Source: Arthrobacter_E sp044748305
GTDB taxonomy: Bacteria; Actinomycetota; Actinomycetes; Actinomycetales; Micrococcaceae
Direction of reading: 5' to 3'
Assembly: GCF_044748305.1 (NCBI RefSeq)
Contig: NZ_JBIVFT010000014.1
Span: 1-64,000 of the forward strand
DNA: 64,000 bases
Each line of letters begins with the position of its first letter. Within the stretch, counting starts at the first letter, position 1. Of this stretch, positions 24,672 through 32,166 are shown piece by piece. Made by a program: the position numbers and the translations under genes. The notes below the pieces were generated by a model. The model ran no database searches, was not told where the DNA came from, and was given only the letters and a program-made list of their open reading frames with translations.

Positions 24672-25757
24672 CTAGCCCGCGGCCACCAGGGAGGATTCCT
24701 CCTCCTCGCGGCTGATGGGAAGCGTGTCATCCGCCAACTGCCGCTTCTTCACCGTGGCCAGGTGAGTGGCGAGCACCAAGCCCACTCCGACCAGGGCCCA
24801 GAGGGCGAGCTTTAGGCCCTCGAAGCCGAACTGCGCGCCGGGGAAATAGGTGAGGTCCTTGGCTGAGGTCAGCCAGGCGGCCCCGTTCCAGAAGGTGTTC
24901 AGGCCGGAGAAGAACGCCGGGGACAGGAAGGATGGGAAGACGCCGCCGCTGCTGGTGAAGTTGAACATCACGAACAGCAGGGTCAAGGCCGGAGTGGTCC
25001 ATTTGCCCAGGATCGGGTGCAGCCCGAGCCCCACGGTCACGATGCCGAAGGAGTAGAGGGCTCCCATGAGCCAGATGCCCCATTCGTTGCCGCTGAGCAC
25101 GTGGTAGACCGGGCCTGCCACCAGCGTGCTGATGCCTGACATCACGAGGCCGACGCCCGCCGCGGTCAGGAGCCGGACGCCCACCCTGAGCTTCGCCGTC
25201 GCTGCGGCCAGGGCGATCACGCTGGCGTAGGAGCCGACGCTCATCGCCACGAGCATGAAGAAGAGGGCCTGTCCTGCGGGGTCGTTCTCGTTGCCGGGCC
25301 GGACGTCCTGGACGTCCACGGGCAGGTGCTGCTGGTAGGCGATCGGGAGGAAGACCTCCTCGGCGGTTGCGGCGCCCGCCTGACTGGAGGCGTTGGACAC
25401 CATCAGGGTCGCGTGGTCCTTGGACGGGACGTAGGCGGCGGTGATCTTTTGATCGATGATCTGCTGCCGGGCATCCGCCTCGGTGGCGAGAGTGGAGACC
25501 TGAAGTTTGCCGTCGCCCTTGTCGTTCAGGGTCTGCGCGAAGACCTTCGCCTCGGGCCCTGTGCCGACGACGGCGAGTGGGACGTTGTGGGGAGCGGGGG
25601 CATGGAAGCCTCCGAGGTAGGCGAAGGCCATGCCTGCGCCCATGACGAGGGGGATGAGCAGGTGGAGGAGGATGCTGCCCCAGCTCTTTCCGCTGGGCCA
25701 GAAGCGGGATTTCTGCGGGGTGAGGGGTTTGACTGCGGGGAGGCGGTGCGTGGACAT
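24672..25757 (-). CDS. ABC-2-type membrane protein (YhgE/Pip/DUF3533-like)
   Basis: 361 aa. One N-terminal transmembrane helix (about 27-49), an extracytoplasmic domain (about 50-175), then five helices (about 180-345), which is the ABC-2/YhgE layout without an associated ATPase gene. Likely efflux or cell-surface function. ATG 25757 with CAGGAACAC upstream was chosen; the 51-codon upstream extension runs through the promoter and operator. It is divergent from a marR gene, and its predicted -35 is covered by the MarR operator at 25817-25831, so it is probably the repressed target. Confidence 0.8.
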   Translation of the reverse strand: MSTHRLPAVKPLTPQKSRFWPSGKSWGSILLHLLIPLVMGAGMAFAYLGGFHAPAPHNVPLAVVGTGPEAKVFAQTLNDKGDGKLQVSTLATEADARQQIIDQKITAAYVPSKDHATLMVSNASSQAGAATAEEVFLPIAYQQHLPVDVQDVRPGNENDPAGQALFFMLVAMSVGSYASVIALAAATAKLRVGVRLLTAAGVGLVMSGISTLVAGPVYHVLSGNEWGIWLMGALYSFGIVTVGLGLHPILGKWTTPALTLLFVMFNFTSSGGVFPSFLSPAFFSGLNTFWNGAAWLTSAKDLTYFPGAQFGFEGLKLALWALVGVGLVLATHLATVKKRQLADDTLPISREEEESSLVAAG

Positions 25758-25816
25758 GTGTTCCTGACGGTTGCATCTCAAGAAGATTAGGTTCGCTAAA
25801 CACTTTAGATGAGATA

Positions 25817-25831
25817 GTTGCATTATGCAAC
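25817..25831. promoter_or_regulatory. MarR-type operator overlapping the transporter promoter
   Basis: GTTGCATTATGCAAC is a perfect 15-bp dyad with a central T. On the minus strand TTGCAT serves as a -35 box, followed after 17 nt by TAAAGT as a -10 for the membrane-protein gene. A MarR dimer here would block that promoter. Compare the A/T-rich TTGCA operator of the second marR at 48467-48486. Confidence 0.7.
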
Positions 25832-25837
25832 ATTGAA

Positions 25838-25899
25838 ACGCGAGGTCACTTCGAGCCGCATGTCGGCGTTCCACCCGACCCCGAATGACCCCGCCTTGG
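25838..25899. repeat. Decayed class A palindrome copy
   Basis: ACGCGAGGTCACTTCGAGCC on the left and CCCGAATGACCCCGCCTTGG on the right correspond to class A arms with many mismatches, so pairing is partial. It lies between the MarR operator and the marR start. Confidence 0.55.
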
Positions 25900-25924
25900 G
25901 AGGGCGGCACTAGGCTTGGTGCCT

Positions 25925-26377
25925 ATGGGGTCACCAGAGCAGGAGCATGCCGAGCACGACGCGGCCATCGCCCGTATCCAGACCGGGCTCACCACGGTGA
26001 GCCGCCGGGGGAGTGCGCGGCTGCGGCGGTCGAATCAGGCCCTTTCCCCGGTTGATCACTCGATGCTCGAATACATCCGGACGCATCCGGGATGCCGGGC
26101 CGTGGACATGGCGGCTCATTTCGAGCTCAACCGCTCCACCGTCTCCCGGCAGCTCGCTGCCCTGGGCAAGCTCGGTCTCATGCGGGCCGTCGAACCGGGA
26201 TCGACGGCGCGCAGCCAGGCGCTGATGTTGACTCCGGCGGGCGAGGCGGCACTGGAAACCTCGGCCAGATTGCTCAACGAGATCATGAAGGAACGCCTCA
26301 AAGACTGGGACAATGTCGATCTGGAGTCCTTCGCTCAGATGGTGGACCGCTTCAATGCGGCGATGGGGGAGAACTAG
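25925..26377 (+). CDS. MarR-family transcriptional regulator
   Basis: 150 aa winged-helix regulator; HTH at about 50-80 (RAVDMAAHFELNRSTVSRQLAALGKLGL) and wing VEPGSTARSQALMLTP. MarR dimers usually repress an adjacent transporter and respond to phenolic or drug ligands. A TAGGCT box (25911-25916) lies 8 nt before ATG 25925 with no ribosome-binding site, so leaderless initiation is likely; GTG 25919 and TTG 25916 are alternatives. Divergent from the ABC-2-type membrane protein gene. Confidence 0.9.
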   Translation: MGSPEQEHAEHDAAIARIQTGLTTVSRRGSARLRRSNQALSPVDHSMLEYIRTHPGCRAVDMAAHFELNRSTVSRQLAALGKLGLMRAVEPGSTARSQALMLTPAGEAALETSARLLNEIMKERLKDWDNVDLESFAQMVDRFNAAMGEN

Positions 26378-26412
26378 CGGCGTGGGCCGCAGACCACCCC
26401 TATGCTGAAACC

Positions 26413-27111
26413 ATGACTTCCACCGCTGCGCAGACCGCTCAGGACCAGGCCTACTACCGCGACACCTACCTCTTCGCCGCAGAGGCCACGGTCATCGCCG
26501 CGGGCGAGGAGGCCGACGGGCCGTGGGTCGCCCTGAGTCCGAACATCTTCCATCCCAAGGGCGGTGGTCAGCCCTCGGATGAGGGGACGGTGAACGGAAT
26601 CTCCGTGACGCCGTCGCGCACGGATGACGGACTCGTGGTCCTGACCGCCGAAGAGGGCTCAGTGCTTCCGCAGACGGGTGCGACAGCATCCCTCGCCGTC
26701 GATCCTGAACTGCGCAAACGCCATGCCGCGCTGCACACCGCCGGCCACGTCCTGGGTCACTTGGGTGAGGCGCGCGGGTGGCAGAGTGCGGGGCACAGTC
26801 ACTACCCGGGGCAGGCCCGCCTGGACTTCAACCCGGAAGGACTCGAGGCGGAACTTGCGACCCCGGAACTCCGCGACGCGGTCCGTGCGGAACTGCAGGC
26901 CGCGCTCGACGCCGTGCTGGCCGTCGGCGGTACGGTCACTGCCGAGACCGACGACGCCGGGCATCGCACCGTCACCATCGAAGGCGTGAACAGCGAGCCC
27001 TGCGGCGGCACTCACGTCGCCGCGCTGGGCGATTTGAAGGACGTCCGGATCCTGGAGCTCAAGGTCAAGCGCGGCGCTCTCAAGGTCCGCTATGAGGCTG
27101 AGCACGCCTGA
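26413..27111 (+). CDS. Alanyl-tRNA editing-domain protein (AlaX-like)
   Basis: 232 aa. Free-standing AlaRS editing domain that would hydrolyse mischarged tRNA-Ala (Ser or Gly). Zinc and catalytic residues are intact: HPKGGGQPSD (from His47), HTAGH (108-112) and CGGTH (197-201). It lacks the aminoacylation domain and the C-Ala domain. TATGCT at 26401-26406 lies 6 nt before ATG, indicating a leaderless mRNA. It follows marR by 35 nt on the same strand but appears to have its own promoter. Confidence 0.9.
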   Translation: MTSTAAQTAQDQAYYRDTYLFAAEATVIAAGEEADGPWVALSPNIFHPKGGGQPSDEGTVNGISVTPSRTDDGLVVLTAEEGSVLPQTGATASLAVDPELRKRHAALHTAGHVLGHLGEARGWQSAGHSHYPGQARLDFNPEGLEAELATPELRDAVRAELQAALDAVLAVGGTVTAETDDAGHRTVTIEGVNSEPCGGTHVAALGDLKDVRILELKVKRGALKVRYEAEHA

Positions 27112-27132
27112 CGCGGCCCGGCCCTCAGCGGG

Positions 27133-27708
27133 TCATGAGTCGAGCACGGTGCGCCGCAGCGTCCCTCCGTGGACGTCCTCCAGCGTCACGTCGACGGTGA
27201 GGCGCTCCGCTTCGACCAGGGTCCGGATGCCTTGCGCGACATTCCGGACCACCGTCCCCTCGACGAAAGCCAGATCGCTGTCCGGCGTGACGCTGACGGC
27301 GCACTCCGCCCTCCACTTGCGGTGCGGTGCGCTGCGATCCTCGGGGCGGACGTCGACGTAGTTCACCTGGATCTCCCGCATTCCTCCGAAGGCGTTCCGG
27401 ACCGCGTCGGCGAGGTCCAGTGAGGTGACCTCCAGAATGGCTCCTGAGGCTGCGGAGTTGGCGGTGGTCTTCCTTAGCGGCCGCAGGTTCTCGCGGATGG
27501 CTCGCATCACCGTGTCGATGGCGGTTTCGTCGCTGCTCGGATCCTCGGTGTCCTGCGAACGCAGCAGGGCGGCGAGCTTCACGTCCAGGTCCTTCAAGCG
27601 CGCCCGCTCTTGGTGGCACCAGGGGCATTGGACTTCGTGCGCGTCGGGAGGACCGTCAAGATTCTGGAGAATCTCATCCGCGGTTCGTCCGCACGGCAGT
27701 GAACTCAT
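27133..27708 (-). CDS. Zinc-type anti-sigma factor fused to an Asp23-like domain
   Basis: 191 aa. N-terminal ZAS-type motif HEVQCPWC (His24, Cys28, Cys31: HxxxCxxC), the zinc site used by anti-sigma factors to hold ECF sigmas. The C-terminal ~110 residues contain AECAVSVTPDSDLAFVEGTVVRNVAQGIRTL..., which aligns by eye with the second half of the Asp23/Gls24 domain in the divergent operon (IDVTIVVEYGFSIVEVSQ). It has no transmembrane helix. ATG overlaps the sigma-gene stop by 4 nt. I infer that the Asp23-like part lets envelope Asp23 proteins influence sigma release. Confidence 0.75.
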   Translation of the reverse strand: MSSLPCGRTADEILQNLDGPPDAHEVQCPWCHQERARLKDLDVKLAALLRSQDTEDPSSDETAIDTVMRAIRENLRPLRKTTANSAASGAILEVTSLDLADAVRNAFGGMREIQVNYVDVRPEDRSAPHRKWRAECAVSVTPDSDLAFVEGTVVRNVAQGIRTLVEAERLTVDVTLEDVHGGTLRRTVLDS

Positions 27709-28271
27709 GACCTCCCCTCCTCTCCGGGGTCGTGACTCAGGGCCGCCCGAGCTCGGGCCAGCCGGCCACGTAGCGTGGACGGTGCCGTGCCCATGGCGAG
27801 GGCGGCTTCCTCGTAGCTCAGGCCGTGGACCGCGACGAGAAGGAATGCCTCCCGTTGCGCCATGGGAAGCGCTGCGATCCTCTTCCAGGCCTGCTCCAGT
27901 TCGAGGCGGCGTTCTGTTTGGGTGTCAGGGCGTTCGTGGTCCGGGGCGGCGAGTTCAAGGATCTGGGCGTCCAAGGAGTCGGCTTTGAGCTTATCCCGGG
28001 CCCGGATCCTGTCCAGGCATACATTGCGGGTGATCGAGTAGGCCCACCCGGAGAACGCTGCACGGTCCTTCAGGTGCGGAAGTCGGCGCCAGATGCGGAG
28101 CCAGGCCTCCTGAACGGCGTCCTCGGCTTCGGCCCAGTGCCCCAGCATGCCACGGGCGAAGCTTCGCAGTGGGCCCGTCAACCGTATGACGAGCTGCTCG
28201 AACGCTTCCGGGTCTCCCTCTTGAGCGCGGCCCACCCAGGGGATGAGCGATTCGGGAGGCCCCTGTGACAT
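27705..28271 (-). CDS. ECF-type RNA polymerase sigma factor
   Basis: 188 aa with region 2 (EAEDAVQEAWLRIWRRL, then DRAAFSGWAYSITRNVCLDRIR) and region 4 (PMAQREAFLLVAVHGLSYEEAALAMGTAPSTLRGRLARAR), no region 1 or 3. Likely drives an envelope-stress regulon including the divergent Asp23 operon (inference from position). Its own promoter has TAGGCT (28283-28278) 6 nt before ATG, a housekeeping-type leaderless start. The anti-sigma gene follows with a 4-nt overlap. Confidence 0.92.
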   Translation of the reverse strand: MSQGPPESLIPWVGRAQEGDPEAFEQLVIRLTGPLRSFARGMLGHWAEAEDAVQEAWLRIWRRLPHLKDRAAFSGWAYSITRNVCLDRIRARDKLKADSLDAQILELAAPDHERPDTQTERRLELEQAWKRIAALPMAQREAFLLVAVHGLSYEEAALAMGTAPSTLRGRLARARAALSHDPGEEGRS

Positions 28272-28332
28272 GTGGCCAGCCTAAGGGAGGATGGACTCAA
28301 GTGGGAGCGGGGTCGCAGATGCCGAACATTGC

Positions 28333-28371
28333 CGTGATGCAGATCACAACGAATCCGCGTGACGAATCACG
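28333..28371. promoter_or_regulatory. CRP/GlxR-like dyads upstream of the Asp23 operon
   Basis: CGTGATGCAGATCACA (28333-28348) matches the CRP/GlxR pattern TGTGA-N6-TCACA in 9 of 10 defined positions. A second dyad CGTGA-N4-TCACG follows at 28358-28371 with shorter spacing. Both lie in the divergent region between the sigma gene and the Asp23 operon. GlxR control is inferred from sequence alone. Confidence 0.45.
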
Positions 28372-28436
28372 GGCCCGCTCCGTCTTCTTCTGTGTCCAGC
28401 GTTTTCGACAGCAAGACTGAGAAGCAAGGAGTGACC

Positions 28437-28952
28437 ATGTCCCAGAATGCCAGCCCCGTCGTGAAGCCCACCGGCGAGGAAGCGGAACGCCAGGCCAAGC
28501 GCGAAGCAGCGCAGAACACCGAGTCGCAGGAGACCCGCCCTTCGGGCCCGCTGCACACCGACCACGGCAAGACCACCATCGAGGACAGGGTCGTGCAGAA
28601 GATCGCCTCGATCGCGGCCCGCGAAGTGCCCGGCGTCTACGCCATGGGCAATGCGGCCCGCCGGACCTTCAACTCCATCGCGGAGCGGATTCCGGGAGCT
28701 TCCGCCAACACCGCCGGTGGCGTGAACGTCGAAAAGGGCGAGCAGCAGGCCGCCATCGACGTCACCATCGTGGTGGAATACGGGTTCTCCATCGTCGAGG
28801 TGTCCCAGGACATCCGCGCGAACATCATCTCGGCCGTGGAGCGGGCCACCGGACTCGAGGTCATCGAGGTCAACGTGGACGTCTCCGATGTGCATCTGCC
28901 CGAGGACGACGACGACACCGCCGCCGACTCCACGCGCGACGAACTGAAGTGA
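28437..28952 (+). CDS. Asp23/Gls24 family envelope stress response protein
   Basis: 171 aa. A charged, disordered N-terminus (about 1-45) precedes the Asp23 domain (about 48-150): TIEDRVVQKIASIAAREVPGVYAM, then VDVTIVVEYGFSIVEVSQDIR. An acidic tail DDDDTAADS ends the protein. Asp23 proteins accumulate under alkaline or cell-wall stress and are held at the membrane by AmaP-like anchors. ATG 28437 has AAGGAG 6 nt upstream; a frame start at 28359 lies in the promoter region. First gene of a six-gene operon divergent from the sigma/anti-sigma pair. Confidence 0.9.
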   Translation: MSQNASPVVKPTGEEAERQAKREAAQNTESQETRPSGPLHTDHGKTTIEDRVVQKIASIAAREVPGVYAMGNAARRTFNSIAERIPGASANTAGGVNVEKGEQQAAIDVTIVVEYGFSIVEVSQDIRANIISAVERATGLEVIEVNVDVSDVHLPEDDDDTAADSTRDELK

Positions 28953-29022
28953 TCCTCCGGGACGAATCGCCTCTTGGGGGCTTCGTCCCATCGTCCATCG
29001 AGCTGCTGTAGAAGGAGTGAGC

Positions 29023-29199
29023 ATGAATGCAACACGTTGGGGTCTGGCCGCCGGCATCGTGATCGGCCTGATCATCGCGTTCGGTTCGTTCACCCAGCTG
29101 ATCGTCGTCGCCTTCTTCACCTTGGTGGGTGGCGGCGTCGGATGGGTGCTGCAGAACCGCACCGATGTGAGCGGATTCCTCAAGCAACGCCGCAGGTGA
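29023..29199 (+). CDS. Small DUF2273-like membrane protein
   Basis: 58 aa with two hydrophobic segments (WGLAAGIVIGLIIAFGSF and LIVVAFFTLVGGGVGWVL) and a basic tail FLKQRRR. DUF2273 proteins typically accompany Asp23 genes and are thought to contribute to membrane anchoring. GAAGGAG precedes ATG. It sits between two Asp23-domain genes, 5 nt before the next ATG. Confidence 0.8.
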   Translation: MNATRWGLAAGIVIGLIIAFGSFTQLIVVAFFTLVGGGVGWVLQNRTDVSGFLKQRRR

Positions 29200-29204
29200 G
29201 CCCC

Positions 29205-29597
29205 ATGACTCAACAGGAGATCAGCACGGAGGCGATGAACGTCCCGGAACGCGGGAACACGCGCATCCCCGCGGCCGTCCTCGCGAAGATCGCCGCGCAG
29301 GCGGCCCGCGAGATCGACGGCGTCGGGGCCGCTGCCGGAGGCGTTCTGGGGGTTGCACAGCGCAGGGACTTCGACCGCCGTCCGCAAGCCGAGGTCGAAT
29401 TGCTCGGCAGCACCGCGGTGGTCCGGCTCGACCTGGGGCTGCGCTATCCCGCACCCCTCGAAAGCACCTGCGAGGCGGTCCGTCGTCACGTGGACGCCCG
29501 GTTGCGACGCGACGCCGGCGTCACCCGGACTCAGGTGGACATCACCGTCACCTGGCTGCACCCGGAGGATCCGAACGAGCGAAGGAGGCTCTTGTGA
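29205..29597 (+). CDS. Second Asp23/Gls24 family protein
   Basis: 130 aa. Asp23 domain from about residue 20: RIPAAVLAKIAAQAAREIDGVGAAAG, then AVVRLDLGLRYPAPLESTCEAVRRHV and VDITVTWL. It lacks the long N-terminal tail of the first paralogue. ATG 29205 follows the DUF2273-like gene by 5 nt without a strong Shine-Dalgarno, so translational coupling is likely. The stop overlaps the next GTG start by 4 nt. Confidence 0.88.
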   Translation: MTQQEISTEAMNVPERGNTRIPAAVLAKIAAQAAREIDGVGAAAGGVLGVAQRRDFDRRPQAEVELLGSTAVVRLDLGLRYPAPLESTCEAVRRHVDARLRRDAGVTRTQVDITVTWLHPEDPNERRRLL

Positions 29598-30145
29598 AGC
29601 GTTTCTGGCATGTGCGCCCGGCGCGCACAGTAGCCCTGCTGCTTGTGGCTCTGCTCCTACTGGCAGCCGGTTGTCTGGGCCTCTGGGCCGGGGCTGCGCG
29701 GCTGTCCACCGGGTCGTGGCCGGATCCGGTCCAAGGATGGCTCGAAGAACTCGGCCACGCCTCGTGGGGTGCAGAAACCTGGACCGTCGCCGCCGTCGTG
29801 CTGGCGGTGCTGGCACTCGCGATGCTGCTGGCGGCGGTGCTGCCCGGCGGGCGGGCCACGCTCCTCTTGGAGAGCGACGACCGGGATGCCGGTGCGGAGT
29901 CGGTTCTGGCCTCGGCCGGGCTCGCGGCACTGGTGCGTTCCACCGCGGAGCGCGCCGACGGCGTCTCCTCAGCCTCGGTGACCGCCGGCGAAAAGACGGT
30001 GCGCGTCGTCGTCCGCACTCCGGTGCGGGAGGCGGGGCAGATCCGTTCGGAGGTACGACGGCGGGCGGAGACAGTCGTGAACGGCCTGCCTTTGAGGCGC
30101 ACGCCGCAGGTCCACGTCCAGGTGCTCAGGAAGGGAGAAAACTGA
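29594..30145 (+). CDS. DUF6286-like membrane protein of the Asp23 operon
   Basis: 183 aa. Two transmembrane helices (about 12-36 and 63-86) followed by a cytoplasmic domain of about 90 residues containing ALVRSTAERADGVSSASV and VRVVVRTPVREAGQIRSEV, which echoes the Asp23 beta-alpha pattern. Probably a membrane anchor that hetero-oligomerises with the Asp23 proteins. GTG start overlaps the previous stop (GTGA); GAAGGAGG is upstream. Confidence 0.75.
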   Translation: MKRFWHVRPARTVALLLVALLLLAAGCLGLWAGAARLSTGSWPDPVQGWLEELGHASWGAETWTVAAVVLAVLALAMLLAAVLPGGRATLLLESDDRDAGAESVLASAGLAALVRSTAERADGVSSASVTAGEKTVRVVVRTPVREAGQIRSEVRRRAETVVNGLPLRRTPQVHVQVLRKGEN

Positions 30146-30756
30146 TGTGGAAGACGCACGGGCCACGGCAACGGGTGTTACTCGTGGTGGTGGCGCTGAT
30201 CTTCGCCGCATTGGCGGTCTCGCTGCTGCTCGGACGGCAGCTCACGGCAGGACTGGGCGTGAGCCCGACGGACGGCCCGGGCGGCTTGGCGCCGTGGCGT
30301 GGGGAGCAAGCGGCGGTCGCCGTCGTCGTGGCGTCCGCGGTCGTGGTGCTTCTGGCGCTCTGGATCATTCTCGCGGCCCTGCCGAAGAAGCCTGCAGCAC
30401 ACGCCTTCAGGTACCACAGCGACAGTTCAGGAGGTGCGATGACCCAGATCGAGACGGGGGTGATCGCCAAAGCCGCAGAGAGTGCGGCCACGTCCCACCC
30501 CACCGTCAGCGCGGCCGGGGTGCGGATCGGCGGCAGCGCCAAAGAACCGGTGCTCTACGCCAAATACACACTCCGCTCGGATGCCGATCCGGTGGAGGCG
30601 ATGCGCCTCGTGGAGGATCGGCTCATCCCGGACATGGAGACGGTTCTGGGAACGTCTTTCGTCCGCCGGCACGTCCGCTTCGACGTGTCGGCGCCGGCCC
30701 GGCAGGACCCGGGCCACCTGAATCTTGCGGATGCACCAGCGCCGCGCCTCGGCTGA
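30145..30756 (+). CDS. AmaP-like membrane anchor of the Asp23 operon
   Basis: 203 aa. Two transmembrane helices (about 11-30 and 57-80; VVVLLALWIILAALPKK) and a C-terminal cytoplasmic domain (about 97-195) with TGVIAKAAESAATSHPTVSAAGVRI, similar in layout to alkaline-shock anchor AmaP. ATG overlaps the preceding stop by one base (TGATG) with AAGGGAGAAA as ribosome-binding site. It would tether the soluble Asp23 proteins to the membrane. Confidence 0.75.
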   Translation: MWKTHGPRQRVLLVVVALIFAALAVSLLLGRQLTAGLGVSPTDGPGGLAPWRGEQAAVAVVVASAVVVLLALWIILAALPKKPAAHAFRYHSDSSGGAMTQIETGVIAKAAESAATSHPTVSAAGVRIGGSAKEPVLYAKYTLRSDADPVEAMRLVEDRLIPDMETVLGTSFVRRHVRFDVSAPARQDPGHLNLADAPAPRLG

Positions 30757-30796
30757 GAACAGCCGGGACCACTACTCACCACAAGGAGAAGAATCC

Positions 30797-31057
30797 ATGG
30801 GTTTCATCGGATGGATCGTGCTCGGCCTGATCGCCGGCGCCATTGCCAAGGCCATCATGCCGGGCCGTCAGGGTGGCGGCTGGTTCACCACGTTGATCCT
30901 CGGCGTCGTCGGTGCGGCGCTGGGCGGTTGGATCGGCTCCGCCCTGTTCCACACCGGGATCAACAGTTTCTGGTCGCTCGGTTCGTGGCTGCTGGCGATC
31001 GGCGGTTCGTTGATCGTGCTGCTGATCTGGGGATTCGTCACCAAGCGTCGTTCCTAG
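30797..31057 (+). CDS. GlsB/YeaQ/YmgE-family stress-response membrane protein
   Basis: 86 aa with three hydrophobic segments and glycine zippers (GWIVLGLIAGAIAKAIMPG, TTLILGVVGAALGGWIG), characteristic of the transglycosylase-associated YeaQ/YmgE family. Co-occurrence with Gls24/Asp23 genes is typical (GlsB). ACAAGGAGAAGAATCC precedes ATG. It is the last gene before the terminator at 31101-31134; 40 nt separate it from the AmaP-like gene. Confidence 0.88.
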   Translation: MGFIGWIVLGLIAGAIAKAIMPGRQGGGWFTTLILGVVGAALGGWIGSALFHTGINSFWSLGSWLLAIGGSLIVLLIWGFVTKRRS

Positions 31058-31100
31058 ACCCCGCAGCGGCACCGGGGCGCGCCGCGCTTTCGTGACGTGA

Positions 31101-31134
31101 GGCCGCCCGCTGGACGTTTCGTCCGCGGGCGGCC
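31101..31134. terminator. GC-rich hairpin closing the Asp23 operon
   Basis: GGCCGCCCGC-T-GGAC / GTCC-GCGGGCGGCC stem (14 pairs with a 1-nt bulge) and a 5-nt loop GTTTC. It is 43 nt after the GlsB-like stop and 20 nt before the end of the convergent VOC gene, so it may serve both strands. Only a short TT follows. Confidence 0.7.
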
Positions 31135-31154
31135 TTCGGCGTCTTAGACGATGC

Positions 31155-31499
31155 TCAGCGCGTTTCGATCAGGCACACGAGGTGGCCGTCGGCGTCGCGC
31201 ACCACGGCCATCCGGTCGCCCCAGGGGCGCGTTTCCGCGGCGTCCACCACGATCCCACCCTGGCCGGCCCACCTCTCGCAGACCGAGTCCAGGCCAGGAA
31301 GTGTGAAGGTGGCGGCGACGGAGAGATCGCTGGCTTCGCTTTCCCGCTCGTGCAGGAACACCTCCACCCCGTTGTCCGCCCGGAGCATCGCGAAACCTGG
31401 GGAGAGCTCGGCTGGAAGACCGAGAAGGTCCCGGTAGAAAGCCAGGGCAGGTTCCAGGGCGCGGACGGAGACCACCACGCGGGTCAGTGCTGCGGACAT
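31155..31499 (-). CDS. VOC-superfamily (glyoxalase/bleomycin-resistance-fold) protein
   Basis: 114 aa, one VOC module pair: RVVVSVRALEPALAFYRDLLGLPAEL at the start and PWGDRMAVVRDADGHLVCLIE at the end, typical of dimeric metal- or ligand-binding VOC proteins. The metal ligands cannot be assigned with confidence and no substrate is evident. GGAGAAACAGC precedes ATG. It follows the tag gene by 10 nt and is probably the last gene of the trmB-tag-VOC operon. Confidence 0.8.
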   Translation of the reverse strand: MSAALTRVVVSVRALEPALAFYRDLLGLPAELSPGFAMLRADNGVEVFLHERESEASDLSVAATFTLPGLDSVCERWAGQGGIVVDAAETRPWGDRMAVVRDADGHLVCLIETR

Positions 31500-31509
31500 G
31501 CTGTTTCTC

Positions 31510-32166
31510 CTATTCCTTGACGGCTGGCCACACCCCGGAGGTCCCGCGGCGGTGGCTGTCCACCAGGTGCGTGTCCACGATGCCGATGGCTTCCATGAGT
31601 GCGTACATGGTGGTGGGGCCTACGAAGTTGAAGCCCTTCTTCTTCAAGGCCTTCGACAGGGCCTTGGAGTCCTCTGAAACGGTCGGGATCTCCGCAAGAG
31701 TGCGGGGTGCGGGCGTCGTGGCAGGGCGGAAGGACCAGACGAAGTCCACCAATCCGCCCTCCTCCCGGAGTGCCACGGTGGCGCGGGCGTTCGCGATGGT
31801 GGCCAGGATCTTCGCCCGGTTCCGGACGATCCCCGCGTCTCCCATGAGCCGCTCCACGTCGTCGTCCGTGAAGGCCGCGACGGCGTCCGGTGCGAAGTCC
31901 GCGAAGGCCTCCCGGAACGCGGGCTGCTTCTTCAGAATGGTGGCCCAGGAGAGCCCCGCCTGGAAGCCCTCCAGCGAGATCCGTTCGAACAATCCCTGCT
32001 CATCCCGGACAGGCATGCCCCACTCGGTGTCGTAGTACGCGCGCATCAGCCCGTCCGCCGCCGCCCACACCGGGCGCAGCAAACCGTCCTCGCACAGCAC
32101 AGCGTCGCTGCCCGACTGCTGCTCAGGGGCCGTTTCTTCGGCAACGACGACGGCGGGTTCACTCAT
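31510..32166 (-). CDS. tag: DNA-3-methyladenine glycosylase I
   Basis: 218 aa. Tag excises 3-methyladenine from alkylated DNA. Recognised by GLMRAYYDTEWGMPV, FERISLEGFQAGLSW, RNRAKILATIANA and the C-terminal KGFNFVGPTTMYALMEAIGIVDTH. An N-terminal tail of about 25 residues is slightly longer than in E. coli. ATG overlaps the trmB stop by 4 nt, so the two are translationally coupled. Confidence 0.93.
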   Translation of the reverse strand: MSEPAVVVAEETAPEQQSGSDAVLCEDGLLRPVWAAADGLMRAYYDTEWGMPVRDEQGLFERISLEGFQAGLSWATILKKQPAFREAFADFAPDAVAAFTDDDVERLMGDAGIVRNRAKILATIANARATVALREEGGLVDFVWSFRPATTPAPRTLAEIPTVSEDSKALSKALKKKGFNFVGPTTMYALMEAIGIVDTHLVDSHRRGTSGVWPAVKE

